Shown: positions 44,871-54,850 of the stretch, piece after piece
Numbering within the stretch: the stretch's first letter is position 1
Layout: every line of letters starts with the position of its first letter
NCBI GenBank assembly: GCA_037576215.1
Contig: JBANDB010000005.1
Coordinates: 1,984,001-2,048,000 of the forward strand
Source: Armillaria gallica
Taxonomy: Eukaryota > Basidiomycota > Agaricomycetes > Agaricales > Physalacriaceae
Direction of reading: 5' to 3'
Length of the DNA stretch: 64,000 nt
The notes under the pieces: generated by a model
What the model saw: the letters and a program-made list of their open reading frames with translations, nothing else
The model's database searches: none
What the model was told of the DNA's origin: nothing
Program-made: the position numbers and the translations under genes

Positions 44871-47559
44871 GGCACATGGAGGCAGGGAGCAGACAGTGAA
44901 CTAATTTATTTCTTTTACAGACAGAATGATATAGCAAAAGCAGGTACATGTAGTCTAGTTTTGATCAAACATCTCCACAAAGTTCTTGATAAAGTTGTAA
45001 ACAGAAGGCATACCTATTGCATGGAGAAATTGAATAAAAAAATATAGTTATGATCATCAAGGGCATCAAGAGCTCAAGCAAAAGGAACCAAGTGCTGCTG
45101 GAGGAGATCAATGGTCACCACATAGGTGTTGCTGCAGGTGGGTGCTCCAGTCTTTGTATGCATCTCCAGGGAAGGATCCAGCAGGATGGAGACCCCAAAC
45201 TAGAAACAGCATCAATGGCAGCTGATAGCATATTGTAAAGTCACTCACCAGCCTGTACAGATTCAACAGATGGTTGTGGCTCCTTACATTCTTGCAGTGG
45301 TGGGTCTTGAAGGTCTGCTTGAGAGTGGCAAGGCCTGCACAGTGTCCACAGAGTCTTTCTATATCACAACACTTGCAGAGATCAAAGGCTTTGTCTGAAT
45401 ACCCATTTCGGTCCTGTGCTCCAAGGCTGTTGTACTCGACTGCAAACTGTAAATGGGTGACAATGTAGAGAGCATAGTCAATCAGGCGAGTCAAGGGCGC
45501 TCCTTGGTCAAGGTGGATGAGCTGATGATCCATGTGAGAGAGGCAAGATACAGGGTTGGCAAAGGATTTAGCTTGGACAAGGCAATCACAAGCATGGCTC
45601 CAGACATTGAAAGATGGTCACAACTCATAAGGCAAAGCCTGTTTCTGCTCCAGCCTTCAATACAATTTGGAGGATAAGAAATGGCCACTCACCACTAAAT
45701 GAACCAATGTAGGCTGATAGCCTCCTACCAGCCTGATAAGAAATTCCTGCTCCCAGTGCTCATACTTTGGCAATCTGTCCACCTGAACAAAAGCACAGAA
45801 TTCTTGCAGTGTGATGTATGGATCACAGAGGTAGGACAAGATCTCATTGACATGATTTTTGGGTGTCTATGAAAAATAATCAAGAAAAGCAGATGGATAT
45901 CCTGTCAGGGTACTCACCTGGTTGTCTGCAGGGGCTCGCTTTGGCTAAGAAGTCATTAGTGAAAGAAACCCAAAGGATATATGCACATACAGGAATATTC
46001 TCCTGCTTCTGAAGCAAGATCTCAGCCTTCTCATTGTGACCATCAAGACGAAACACACCACTGCAATATCTTCAACCTTGATGAGAAGATCTTGAGCTGC
46101 AGAAATAATTGATTGGTATTTGGGTCTAAGGACAGAAGGGGAGATGGAGGAAGGTGGGCTGAAGGTGCTGAGAGTGCTCTCCAGCTTCATGAGGACATCC
46201 ATGGTGATGGTCAAGAGCCAAGAACCAATTTGCAATATCATGCACATTTTGGTGGGAAATTTTCCACAGTGACAAATCATCATTAGCGAAACATTACAGA
46301 GCTGATATCTAATTACAATATATGATGCAAGATAAGAGTGAAATCTAAGAGTCCAAATGCAACAAGTTTAAAAAGCAATATAAGCAAGGGGACAGGAACA
46401 CATGAGAGGAAGGACATCTAAAAAGTTCAAAAAGCAATACAAGCTAGCAGACAAAACAGAGAATTTAGAAAGTGATATAGTAAGAGAGAGAAAGGGAACA
46501 TGTTTAAGTGAAGTAAGAAAATAAAGCAAACATGTCAAACCTACTCTTCATTGTCTTTATCATCATCATAGTCATTGTTGTTATCGTCATCTTCATCATC
46601 ACCTTTTTCCCTGCCTTCTTCTTCTTCTCCACCACCATATTCTTCATCCCCACCATTGTAGGCAGCAGACCCCAGACCCATGGAGCTACCCTCTCCACGA
46701 TCCTCTGGTGAGTGCTGCCAAGGCACCACAATGGGCACCCAAAACTCCTTCTTGTCTCTTGTGGCATCACAGACCACAGTAAACAGGGAGAGAGTGAGAT
46801 TGGACCTGTACTGTGTTGCCTCTTCTCCATGGAAGTGGTCAAGAAGATGAAGAGGGCTGGAGAGATCATTTAGGCAATCAGGAAGGAAGCTGGGGAAGTG
46901 CATGGGAGGGCAACTGGCTGCAGTGAGGTCCATATTCAGACACTCTTCCTCGATTGCAGTACAGTGTATAGAGTCCTACAGAGCCAGGACTTGCACATGA
47001 AGGGAGTGTAGGGAGGCATGGCTAAAGGCAGTGATGCTTTCAGCACCAACAGCAGTGTAGTAAACAGTTGCCTCAGGATTGCTGGAGAATCCAGAGGGTA
47101 TGAGGATGTGGCTACTGCTCATATGTTGAGAGACCTCTGATCCACTATGCTTATTGATAAACTCCTGGAAAGCATAATGAGACAATGATTAAGCAGAGAC
47201 ATAAAGCAAACATACTTGGCTTTTCTTCTTGGGCTTCTTCTCTGTGCCCTTCTTCTTGGGAGCAGGCTTGTCAATAGGCAGCTGTTCTTTATAATTAGCC
47301 TTGTCAAAAAAAAACTATAATAAACTCACCACTGGAATCTCCTTGCCTTTTTCTTTAATATTCTTCTTCTTCAAGCTGCTTTCCCCCTGGTCATATCAAA
47401 CATGATTAATATTCCCTTTAGTACTAGAAAAAACAGTGACTCACATTGAAGGGCACCTTGGAAACACTTCCAAATGGGTTCTCCTCCTCCAACTCGGAGT
47501 CAATGACTATGGTCTCCTACAAGTCTGAGACATCAGATAGATTGAAAAGGTAGAGTGAA

Positions 47560-49190
47560 CATACATACCGGTGATGTGCTCAGTAATGGGCAGCGTGCAA
47601 ATGCAACAAGTGTCTAGATCGTCAATCTAGATACTAAATCACACACACACACACACACAATCACCAATGTTAAGTTCGAGGGTGAGTATGGTAGAAGCAC
47701 TCACAGTGTACTTAGATATCGATAATCAATTGGGTTTGCTTCAAAACAACTTTGATTCAAGTCTAGAAGTGTTTACATGGGATACATTAATCACGATAGC
47801 AAGGTATATGGACATGGGGGTTTTGTAAGGTATAGTTTGAGTGGCTTAGACTTGTAATGACTTCATCTAGAAGAGCTGGTAAGGCTTTAACTAGACAAGC
47901 TTTAACAATCAAACAATCAAAGACCTAGAGGTCTACAAAGAGCATAATTGCTCTAGAGTACACGGACTTGATTACAACACAAGCACATGCACTTGCAACA
48001 AAGAACTGAAGTTCTACAAAGAGTACACAGACTCTAGAGTACACTGGCTCATTAACTGTTCAAACTTAAAGTGTTCTAGGGCTTATTTCACTTTGACTAG
48101 GCAATGTCTTTGATCTGTGGTCGACTTAGCACATCTAGATCACTTTAGTCGGTGAGGGAGCATGAGGCCTTTGTATGTGGAGCAGTTCAATTAACTAGCA
48201 AGGCGCAAACATGGGGATGACTCTTCTTCCTACTCAGTTCTTCTAGATTACTTATAGCTGCCCTTTTGGGGTTGACTTGGTAAACTTAATTCACTTCAGT
48301 CAAGGATAGGCAATTAAAACCAGTGATTGATTAGGTAGCTATAAGGCTACTAGCACAAACACAGGGGAATGCTTTCCTGCTGTTATGCATCTAGTCGCTG
48401 CTAATTTATATGATTTCTAGTCTAGGTATAGGGGCTTGTATCTAAAAGTAATTATAGTACAAGCTCTGGGTATCAATACAAATGATGAGTAATTAATTTA
48501 CAAGGATTGCACTATTCTGAGGTTTCTATTCAGTTGGACAGAATGACTAGCGGTCATTCTATTGCTGAGGAGTGTCCTAATGGTCCGTAGAAACTCCTTG
48601 CTTCTCCTTCATGCCTTGCTACATGGATTCCTATTCAATACTATGAATTATGCAGTATTTCAAGGATGTAACCACCAATTGTGATCAATTGTCAGACCAA
48701 GATTGTATTTGCTTTGATCACTGCACAATCTTTAGCTATCTTGGTGCCAAGCGTCGGTTATTCAGTTATTTCAAGTTTATTCATGTTCTAGACTAAGTTC
48801 ATTTTACGGTGTGAACCGTTGTGGACTTAGCGATTCTCTTCTAGGTTTATTCAAGTCATCGAGATGATGAGTAATCTAGTCCTTCCATGTTTTGCTTTAT
48901 TGTTTGTAACTCATCTCGATGTGTCCCTTGGTTCTGACTGTAAATAGTCTTGTTTTGGGCAGAGAATAGCATTCAGTGTTGAAGGCTTGTAGAGTTGACT
49001 CATCTAGATGTCACTTTTAAGTCTATTCTTATACTGTATTGCTCACTATCTTATGTAGTATTCTAGCTATCAGTGTAAAGCCTTCACTATAGCTCTTTGT
49101 ACTGCTTGTAGACTGTGTTATTTGATATAAAATCGCAAAATCTATGGGTAGGATGATACCAAGTGTATCACCAGGACTACCTGTTTAACA
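47560..49190. other. gene-free A/T-rich insert inside the unknown gene
   Basis: Lies between two exon-like pieces of the unknown gene. It has no coding content, a very uniform A/T-rich composition and an AC repeat. Its ends carry related inverted words (GGTGATGTGCTCAGTA at 47570 and, reversed, GGTGATACACTTGGTA at 49183). This would fit a nested non-autonomous element, but no target duplication is clear. Confidence 0.3.
47641..47658 (+). repeat. (AC)9 microsatellite
   Basis: Uninterrupted dinucleotide run within gene-free A/T-rich sequence. Confidence 0.85.
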
Positions 49191-49772
49191 GGCATGGTAG
49201 CAGGCATTGGCTCATCAGAAGAGTAGTCTCCAAAGGATGGTACAGGCAGTTTCTTCATCTTGCCTTAGAAATAAAATGATTATAAAGTTATACAGGAAAA
49301 ATGAAGCTTACAGTGGCCCCCTTTTGGTGACTACCAGCAATGTCTTCTTCACTCCCCTTCTTGGTAGTCTTTCTTGCACGTGCTGCACCCGGTGAATCAG
49401 GGGCAGAGACATATGGATGCTTGGACTGAAATAGTGATTAATTAGGATGAGATCACAATCAAAAAATGATGGGACGTATGTTGTCAGATTAGTTGCATAG
49501 AATGGAATTCTTCCTAGTCAAGCTCTTGTTAAGTAATTTTTGTCTAGACAGACTGTAATCAATATTGTGAAGAATCAAACTGGGAGAAACCCAGACAATA
49601 GTAGTCTACCTGTTTTTTGAATTATTGATGGTGGAATCATGCTCTTTGAGAAGTGTTAATGCATCAGTGGGGGAGGCATTTTTGATGATACCTTTTTTCC
49701 CTGGCTTTCTACCCTTAGTAGGAGTGGACATGGTGGTATGAAGACAAGACATGTCATGTGGGGAACATCTTT

Positions 49773-50640
49773 TTATGGGGAACAGTTTGTGGGGAAAGCC
49801 CAATATAGAAATTGAATTTTATACTGGCAATCCTTCACCTGCACCACCATGGCACCTCGTACCAGGCGCAATGCAGAAGAGAACAAGGAGTACATGGCCA
49901 ACATCCTTGCTATTACATTCCACTGCAAAAGTCCAAAACTAGCTCCATATGCAGACAAGATTTTTTCTGTAGACACCCGGTGAGTACATGCTGTTCCCTG
50001 ATTTGATACCAGTCTTACCTGGTACGCATGAAGCAGATTCAATGTTTTCATATGATGGAGAGAACTGGACTGAGGCTCTAGAGAGATAGGTCTCAGCTGA
50101 GAAAGTAGCCTTTGGTGATTTTGAGATGAATTCTCCATAGCGAAGGAGCCCAGCATGGGCAACACAGCATGCTGCATAAATTGTGTGGTATCCAGGCTTT
50201 TCCAGCTTGAGGTGTGAGAGAATGTCTGTGAGGACAGTGAGGGTGATAGGTTATTTAAGTTTGTGATTGTGTTCTCCATGAAATCATTTGATTCCATGAA
50301 TGAGACACTGTATGAGGGGAGAGTCTGTGGCAGTGAAGGGCAAACTGAGGTCTGTATGCATCTATTAGACATGAGTGAGATAAGCCTTGATGGTTTTGGA
50401 CTGAATGTGGGGGCCAAGGGATGCAACCCATTGCATGACAGCTTGTTGTGATGCAGGGAGAATGGATCCATTTGAATTGGTGAGGGAGTAGAGCTGAACA
50501 TACTCAATAAATGATTTCTGACTGGTGAGATAAGTTGACCATGTGCTGGAGGCAAGCCCATGCCATAGATAAAAGGCGATGGTCTTGGTGAGTTCTGCAT
50601 GGTGTTGATACTACCAATCTGGAGGTGCTTTGAGGAAGGC
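49773..50640 (-). pseudogene. tyrosine recombinase of the DIRS-like element
   Basis: In one frame SFIEYVQLYSLTNSNG and QQAVMQWVASLGPHIQSKTI (SAM-like N-terminal core-binding domain) are followed by a stop. After a frame change comes TLTVLTDILSHLKLEKPGYH, then AACCVAHAGLLRYGEF, whose arginine corresponds to the first catalytic box of tyrosine recombinases. At least two stops and one frameshift interrupt it. The downstream HxxR and tyrosine boxes are not recognisable before 49773. Confidence 0.6.
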
Positions 50641-51850
50641 TGCTTGTTGAGGTAAGGGGCAAGTTGAAAGAGACAAGTATATGAAAAACAGAAGGCAGCA
50701 TCAGCAAGAGCATTTTTGGAAGAAGAAAGCCAAATGGAAGAGAATGTGAAGTCAAGGTGGCAGGCTAGACCAATAAACTGCTGGAGAAAATGCATCATCA
50801 GAGGTGAATGTATAGTGAGCTTATTTAAGGCTTTGAAGACTGCCTTGTTGTTGACATGGAAGATGATGTGTTTGCTATGGAATGCTTCTCTCTAACAAAG
50901 GATGGCATGGAGTACAGTGTACATTTTCTTGACTTAAATATGGTGATGGCTTAATCAACATGGTGTGTGAGCAGAAAACCATTGTTTTGCGAAGACACCA
51001 CTTAATCCTTTTGAACCCAAGGCATCTGTATAGATGTGAGTTATATTGTGGTCAGGCTTGATAAGATGAATGCTATTCCAATGGACTGCAATATTGAGCC
51101 ACCAGTCTATATCTGCACAGACTAGTCACAGAATTCACTGTTGAGTGAAGGGTGATCAGAAAGTGGAGGGAAAATCATGCACAGACCAATGAAGGCATGG
51201 GAAGTGGGAATGACCTGTGAGCAAAACTGAAGATACCCGGTCAGCTCATCAAGGTCATGAAGTGAGCAGGTCTGTTGTAGCTTCCATGACTGGAGGAGTT
51301 CACAAAGGAAGGCAAGCTTTATAATGGGCAGACAAGCCTCCATCTTGATTGAATCCAGAATGATGCCAAGATATTCAATGATGGCAGCTGGGCCATCAAT
51401 CTTTGAGGGTTGGAATTGCAAGCCAAGTTGTTTACCAAGAGCCAATGTCCACTCCAGAGCCTTCTGAACTGTATTGTGAGAGTGCTCCAGAGAGAAGATT
51501 CCCAGAAAATTATCAAGGTAATGTTGAATACAAGCAAGAATGTGATGCTGAATGATCCAATGCAGTGCTTCTACAAAGAGATTGAATATGTATGGTGCTG
51601 AGCAAAGGCCAAAGCATAGTACAAGATTGTAGTAGAACTTGCTACCCCATGTAAAGCCCAGGAGATGCCAGTCTTCTGGTTGGATGGGGATCTGGCAAAA
51701 CGCCTGCTCTAAGTCAAATTTAACCATTAATAAACCAGCTCCAGAAGCTATGAGATTGTCAACAGCTTTGCAGAACATATTATAGGCTATGGAAGCCTTG
51801 GAGTCAGGGATGCCATCATTTACAGATGACCTGCATGACCATGAGAGATG
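50640..51850 (-). pseudogene. reverse transcriptase-RNase H of the DIRS-like element
   Basis: The RT core is in one 218-codon ORF at 51122-51778: MVKFDLEQAFCQIPIQPEDW, LLGFTWGSKFYYNLVLCFGL, SAPYIFNLFVEALHWI, then HYLDNFLGIF. The YxDD box therefore reads YLDN and cannot be catalytic. Upstream (to ~51850) INDGIPDSKAS-like sequence continues the domain after a frame break. Downstream, HIYTDALGSKG and FHVNNKAVFKALNK are the RNase H pieces, and SSKNALADAA closes the block. Confidence 0.75.
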
Positions 51851-52381
51851 GAAAATACAGCAGATTTTGCTGTGGTGCTTGTGTGTAATGGCACCTTGCG
51901 GTGATGAACAAAAGTATGGTAACAGTGGTTCAGCAAAAGGTCCATGGGTACATCCAGCAGCGACCTGAGCTGTGATGTCAGTGGTAATGGTTATTGAATG
52001 TTTGGTGGTGGTTCAAAGATTGGAGCATGTCTGCAAGCAATCATGATTTTCACTGTAACCAATGTTTGCACCATGATAAATGATATTTATTATGGTTCAT
52101 ACAAACTCTTGGTTGGAATAGTCATGTAAGTAATGATTCCATACAGAGGCATTAAGAGATGAAGTAACAGTAGGTGGCAACAGTGAGCCAAGAGGAGGCT
52201 GATTGGCATGAGGGCAAGTGTTAGGGTGATGTAGAGAAATGAGAGATGTAGGTGCAAAAAGATGTGAATGTGGGAGTGGGGAGATGTCCAAAGATGAAGT
52301 AACCAGTTGACAGATGAGATCCTCACCAGGATATAGGTCTGGGTGAGGGTATAGTGAAGAGCAACTCACCCTTCCAGAGAC

Positions 52382-53242
52382 CTAGGTGGATTTGTGAGTA
52401 TGGGCACTATGATCTGTCTTGTCACAAATAGAACAGATGTGTTGATGACTCCAAGGGCATTGTGCTCTGCTACATTTACTAATGTTGAAGTTGCAGCATG
52501 GAGTAGTTGCACAATCTGCTGGTATAGCTTTCTTCACCATTGGAGAGGTGGCCTTGGCTTTCCTGTAAGGGAAAAGGTGTTCACCATGAAGCTCTAAGTT
52601 GATGCATCCCCATCTTCTATAATTGCCATTAATCATTTTGCATTGCCACTTAGTGAAGAGTGTCATATGATAGGAGATGACCACATGCCATTCATATTCA
52701 GAGGCAATTTTCATCAGATGAGCAATGTAATGGAAGAGCTGAACTGCAAGTAAGGACAATGTTGCCATTGGCTGGCAGTGTGCAATGAGGATAGAGAAAT
52801 AGGTGGTCAGAGGCACAGCGATGGAGCTGAGTGTCTTGTACTCTTTGAAAGATGCATCATTGTTTGACAATTCAAGAGTGATACCATTGAGCTCCAAGGT
52901 TTTCCACTCTGCCTTATTGTGATAGCATGGGTCCAGTTTGTACAGGTCAGAGCATTGAAGCTTGTGTTGGATAATGGAAGTGATTGTGGCCACCTCAACT
53001 TCAGGGAACAGGGTGAAAAGTGAATTAGACATACCAGCCATAGGGTTTCCCATTAGAGAGCCTAACCAAAGAGCAGGGTTGGGCTGTTGCTGCAATGGTT
53101 GTTGGGGCTGTTGCAGAGGCTGTGTCTGAGAGCCTTGCAGCTGTGACTGTGCCAAGAATTATGCTAAAAGGGCTGTGACCAATGTTTTCAGCTCATTGAA
53201 GGCCTTGAGTGTAACAGGTGCAGTCATGGCTGATTCTGACAT
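52382..53242 (-). pseudogene. Gag-like protein of the DIRS-like element
   Basis: From ATG 53242 (MSESAMTAPVTLKAFNEL) the frame meets TAA after ALLA, then runs open for over 250 codons to 52382. It contains a glutamine/proline-rich stretch, SLFTLFPEVEVATITSIIQH, and ends in a cysteine/histidine cluster (CCNFNISKCSRAQCPWSHQH, then CSICDKTDHSAHTH) like the zinc-binding end of basidiomycete DIRS-type Gag proteins. Confidence 0.65.
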
Positions 53243-53890
53243 AGCGAGAGATGGTGAAGGAGGAAGTGGTGGTAGTTCTGAATGATCAAGAAATATGAGA
53301 AGCTCATTATCCAAATGGGAAGGAGTCTGATGCAGCTCTTGATTGGGAGTTTTGGGCTTCTAGCGACCACATTTGTCTTGAGGTTGAGGATCCTGGTTTG
53401 AGGCCAGATCAAAAAATTTTATCTACGTGATGTGTTGTACTGTGAGCAGTGAGTATGAGGGTGAAGAATCCCACTGCTCACTGTTCTGTATATAAAGAAA
53501 AAAAACTTAAGACAAGTATAAAGACAATACAATAAGAGAGTGCAAGAAAAGACAAGCATTGAGGCATGCATGAAATTCAGAAAGACAAGTCAAGACAAGA
53601 TAGGCCATATCAATTGCACATTGACCTGAACAACCCTTACTTGTTCACCAATATCACAAGCAAGTGTTAGGAAAAGGCCTGTGGCTGCTGATAGATCTGT
53701 GGAAAGAATGAGCTGGCCTAGTCTTAGGACTGTTTGTGATGATCTTCTGGCATTGGTATGTTTACTTCTAATCCTTCCACTTTTCACTTTTGACAATCCC
53801 CAGATTATCAACTTTTGCCCAGGTACAACCAGGGAACTTGTAGATGACTGGACTGAGCACTTAAACTCAGTTGTTTTTCTATTACCACTG

Positions 53891-53969
53891 GAAAGCACAC
53901 AATAATATACTAAAAGCATTTTGATTCAAATGTCCATTGTCGGAACCTACAAAATACAGTAAAAACAAT
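53891..53969 (-). repeat. tail of tRNA-Thr-derived repeat, right copy
   Basis: On the minus strand, immediately after the tRNA and its T5 terminator, ~78 bp (ACTGTATTTTGTAGGTTCC ... TGTGTGCTTTCC) match the tail of the left-hand copy at 44750. A tRNA head with a shared tail is what a tRNA-derived SINE, or a duplicated tRNA locus, would look like. Confidence 0.55.
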
Positions 53970-54058
53970 TGCCTCCGACCAGGATTGAACTAGTGACCTT
54001 CGCATGACACGCCGAAACGTTATACAAGTGCGACGCGCTACCACTACGCCACAAAGGC
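53970..54058 (-). tRNA. tRNA-Thr (anticodon TGT) with 17-nt intron
   Basis: A full cloverleaf can be drawn. Acceptor stem GCCTTTG/CGGAGGC (two G-T pairs), D arm GCGTAGTGGTAGCGC, anticodon stem TCGCA/TGCGA. The loop is C-T-TGT-A plus a 17-nt insertion (TAACGTTTCGGCGTGTC) after position 37, then A. Variable loop AGGTC, T arm ACTAG-TTCAATC-CTGGT, discriminator A. The internal A box TGGCGTAGTGG and B box AGTTCAATCC fit, and a T5 run 7 nt downstream can end Pol III transcription. It looks functional. Confidence 0.85.
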
Positions 54059-54850
54059 ATTAGAATTTTTGAACAGGCAATATACTAGATATGCGTACGA
54101 CTGAGCAAAAAGGCTTCGCTGCCCTACCATTCTACGCACAATATTAATTCATTTAACCCACTTTAAATCTATACAATGATACTTCGAAATTCATTATTAC
54201 ATTAATAATACAAAATCTCTGAATGGGACTTCTCCGAGAACAATTCCAAGCTGCCAACCCGCACTTGTCACTTTCTACTAATAATCAGGTCCTTCTATAT
54301 TCCCGTGAGGCTCGCATATCGCTGCCACGTCTTCGTGAATTTGTGGAAAATCCATAATAACCTCCTGAAGCCTAGATGCGGGCTGCGGCTGTCCCGGCCC
54401 GGTGAGCTTTTATTACTGACCGTCATCAGCACATCCGCTTTGCTACCTCAAAGCAGTGAGATATGTTAGAGAAGCCGTGATTCATCCAGTTTAGTGGGCT
54501 CTGTGTATCCACGGTTCGTTCGCGAGCACGAATTTACCTGGCAAAAAAAAATACAGTCCCATAGCCCATCAATTCCTCCTGACGCCTGTAAGTATGTTTA
54601 ACTTGTGCTTCACTAGATCGAAACTCAACCATTCTTTGGACAGGAAAATCTCATGCGACATCTTGAGAACGCCCTGCTATTCTTAGTGTGTCACCGGACA
54701 CCACTATGCGTCACAAACAATCCGGAAGAGCCATGCCATCCAGCGGGCCTTCTGAACATCTGGTGATCAGTCCTTTCGTCATTTGATGAGGTGGTGAAAT
54801 TCCGCGAAGCGATTAAAACTGTGCCCCACCGGTATTCACCGGTCATTCAT
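54059..54850. other. inverted-duplication arm and promoter of rhamnosidase copy 2
   Basis: 54370-54455 matches 37860-37940 in inverted orientation. No gene is supported. Confidence 0.5.

Larger units (their letters stand above)
45108..49731 (-). pseudogene. multi-exon gene of unknown function, probably decayed
   Basis: Minus-strand exon-like pieces with plausible splice sites run from ATG 49731 (MSTPTKGRKPGKKGIIKNAS, lysine-rich), through APDSPGAARARKTTKKG near 49.4 kb, KKLPVPSFGDYSSDEP near 49.25 kb, IDSELEEENPFGSVSK near 47.5 kb, and ESITAFSHASLHSLHV near 47.0 kb. Next are MDLTAASCPPMHFPSFLPDC near 46.9 kb, a long aspartate/glutamate/asparagine-rich run near 46.6 kb, and cysteine-containing pieces (DKAFDLCKCCDIERLCGHC) near 45.4 kb. 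The phases do not all join. Two pieces are about 1.65 kb apart where normal introns here are ~50 nt. I recognise no family. It lies entirely in the CpG-poor block, 42 bp from the end of the DIRS-like element, so it may be an accessory or captured gene. Confidence 0.35.
49773..53412 (-). mobile_element. degenerate DIRS-like (tyrosine-recombinase) retrotransposon
   Basis: Three same-strand reading blocks in the order Gag, reverse transcriptase-RNase H, tyrosine recombinase, the DIRS/Ngaro order, with no aspartic protease or DDE integrase. All are interrupted by stops and frame changes, and the RT active site is altered. Conspicuous lack of CG dinucleotides across the whole stretch, with arginine codons turned to TGN or CAN, indicates long inactivity under methylation-driven decay. 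Terminal split direct repeats were not identified with certainty. Confidence 0.75.

Noticed and set aside
47641..49150. Region considered as a solo Copia LTR because of TTGGTATCATCC near 49160 on the minus strand
   Set aside because: No TG...CA ends with a target duplication and no second LTR could be found; recorded only as a possible insert.
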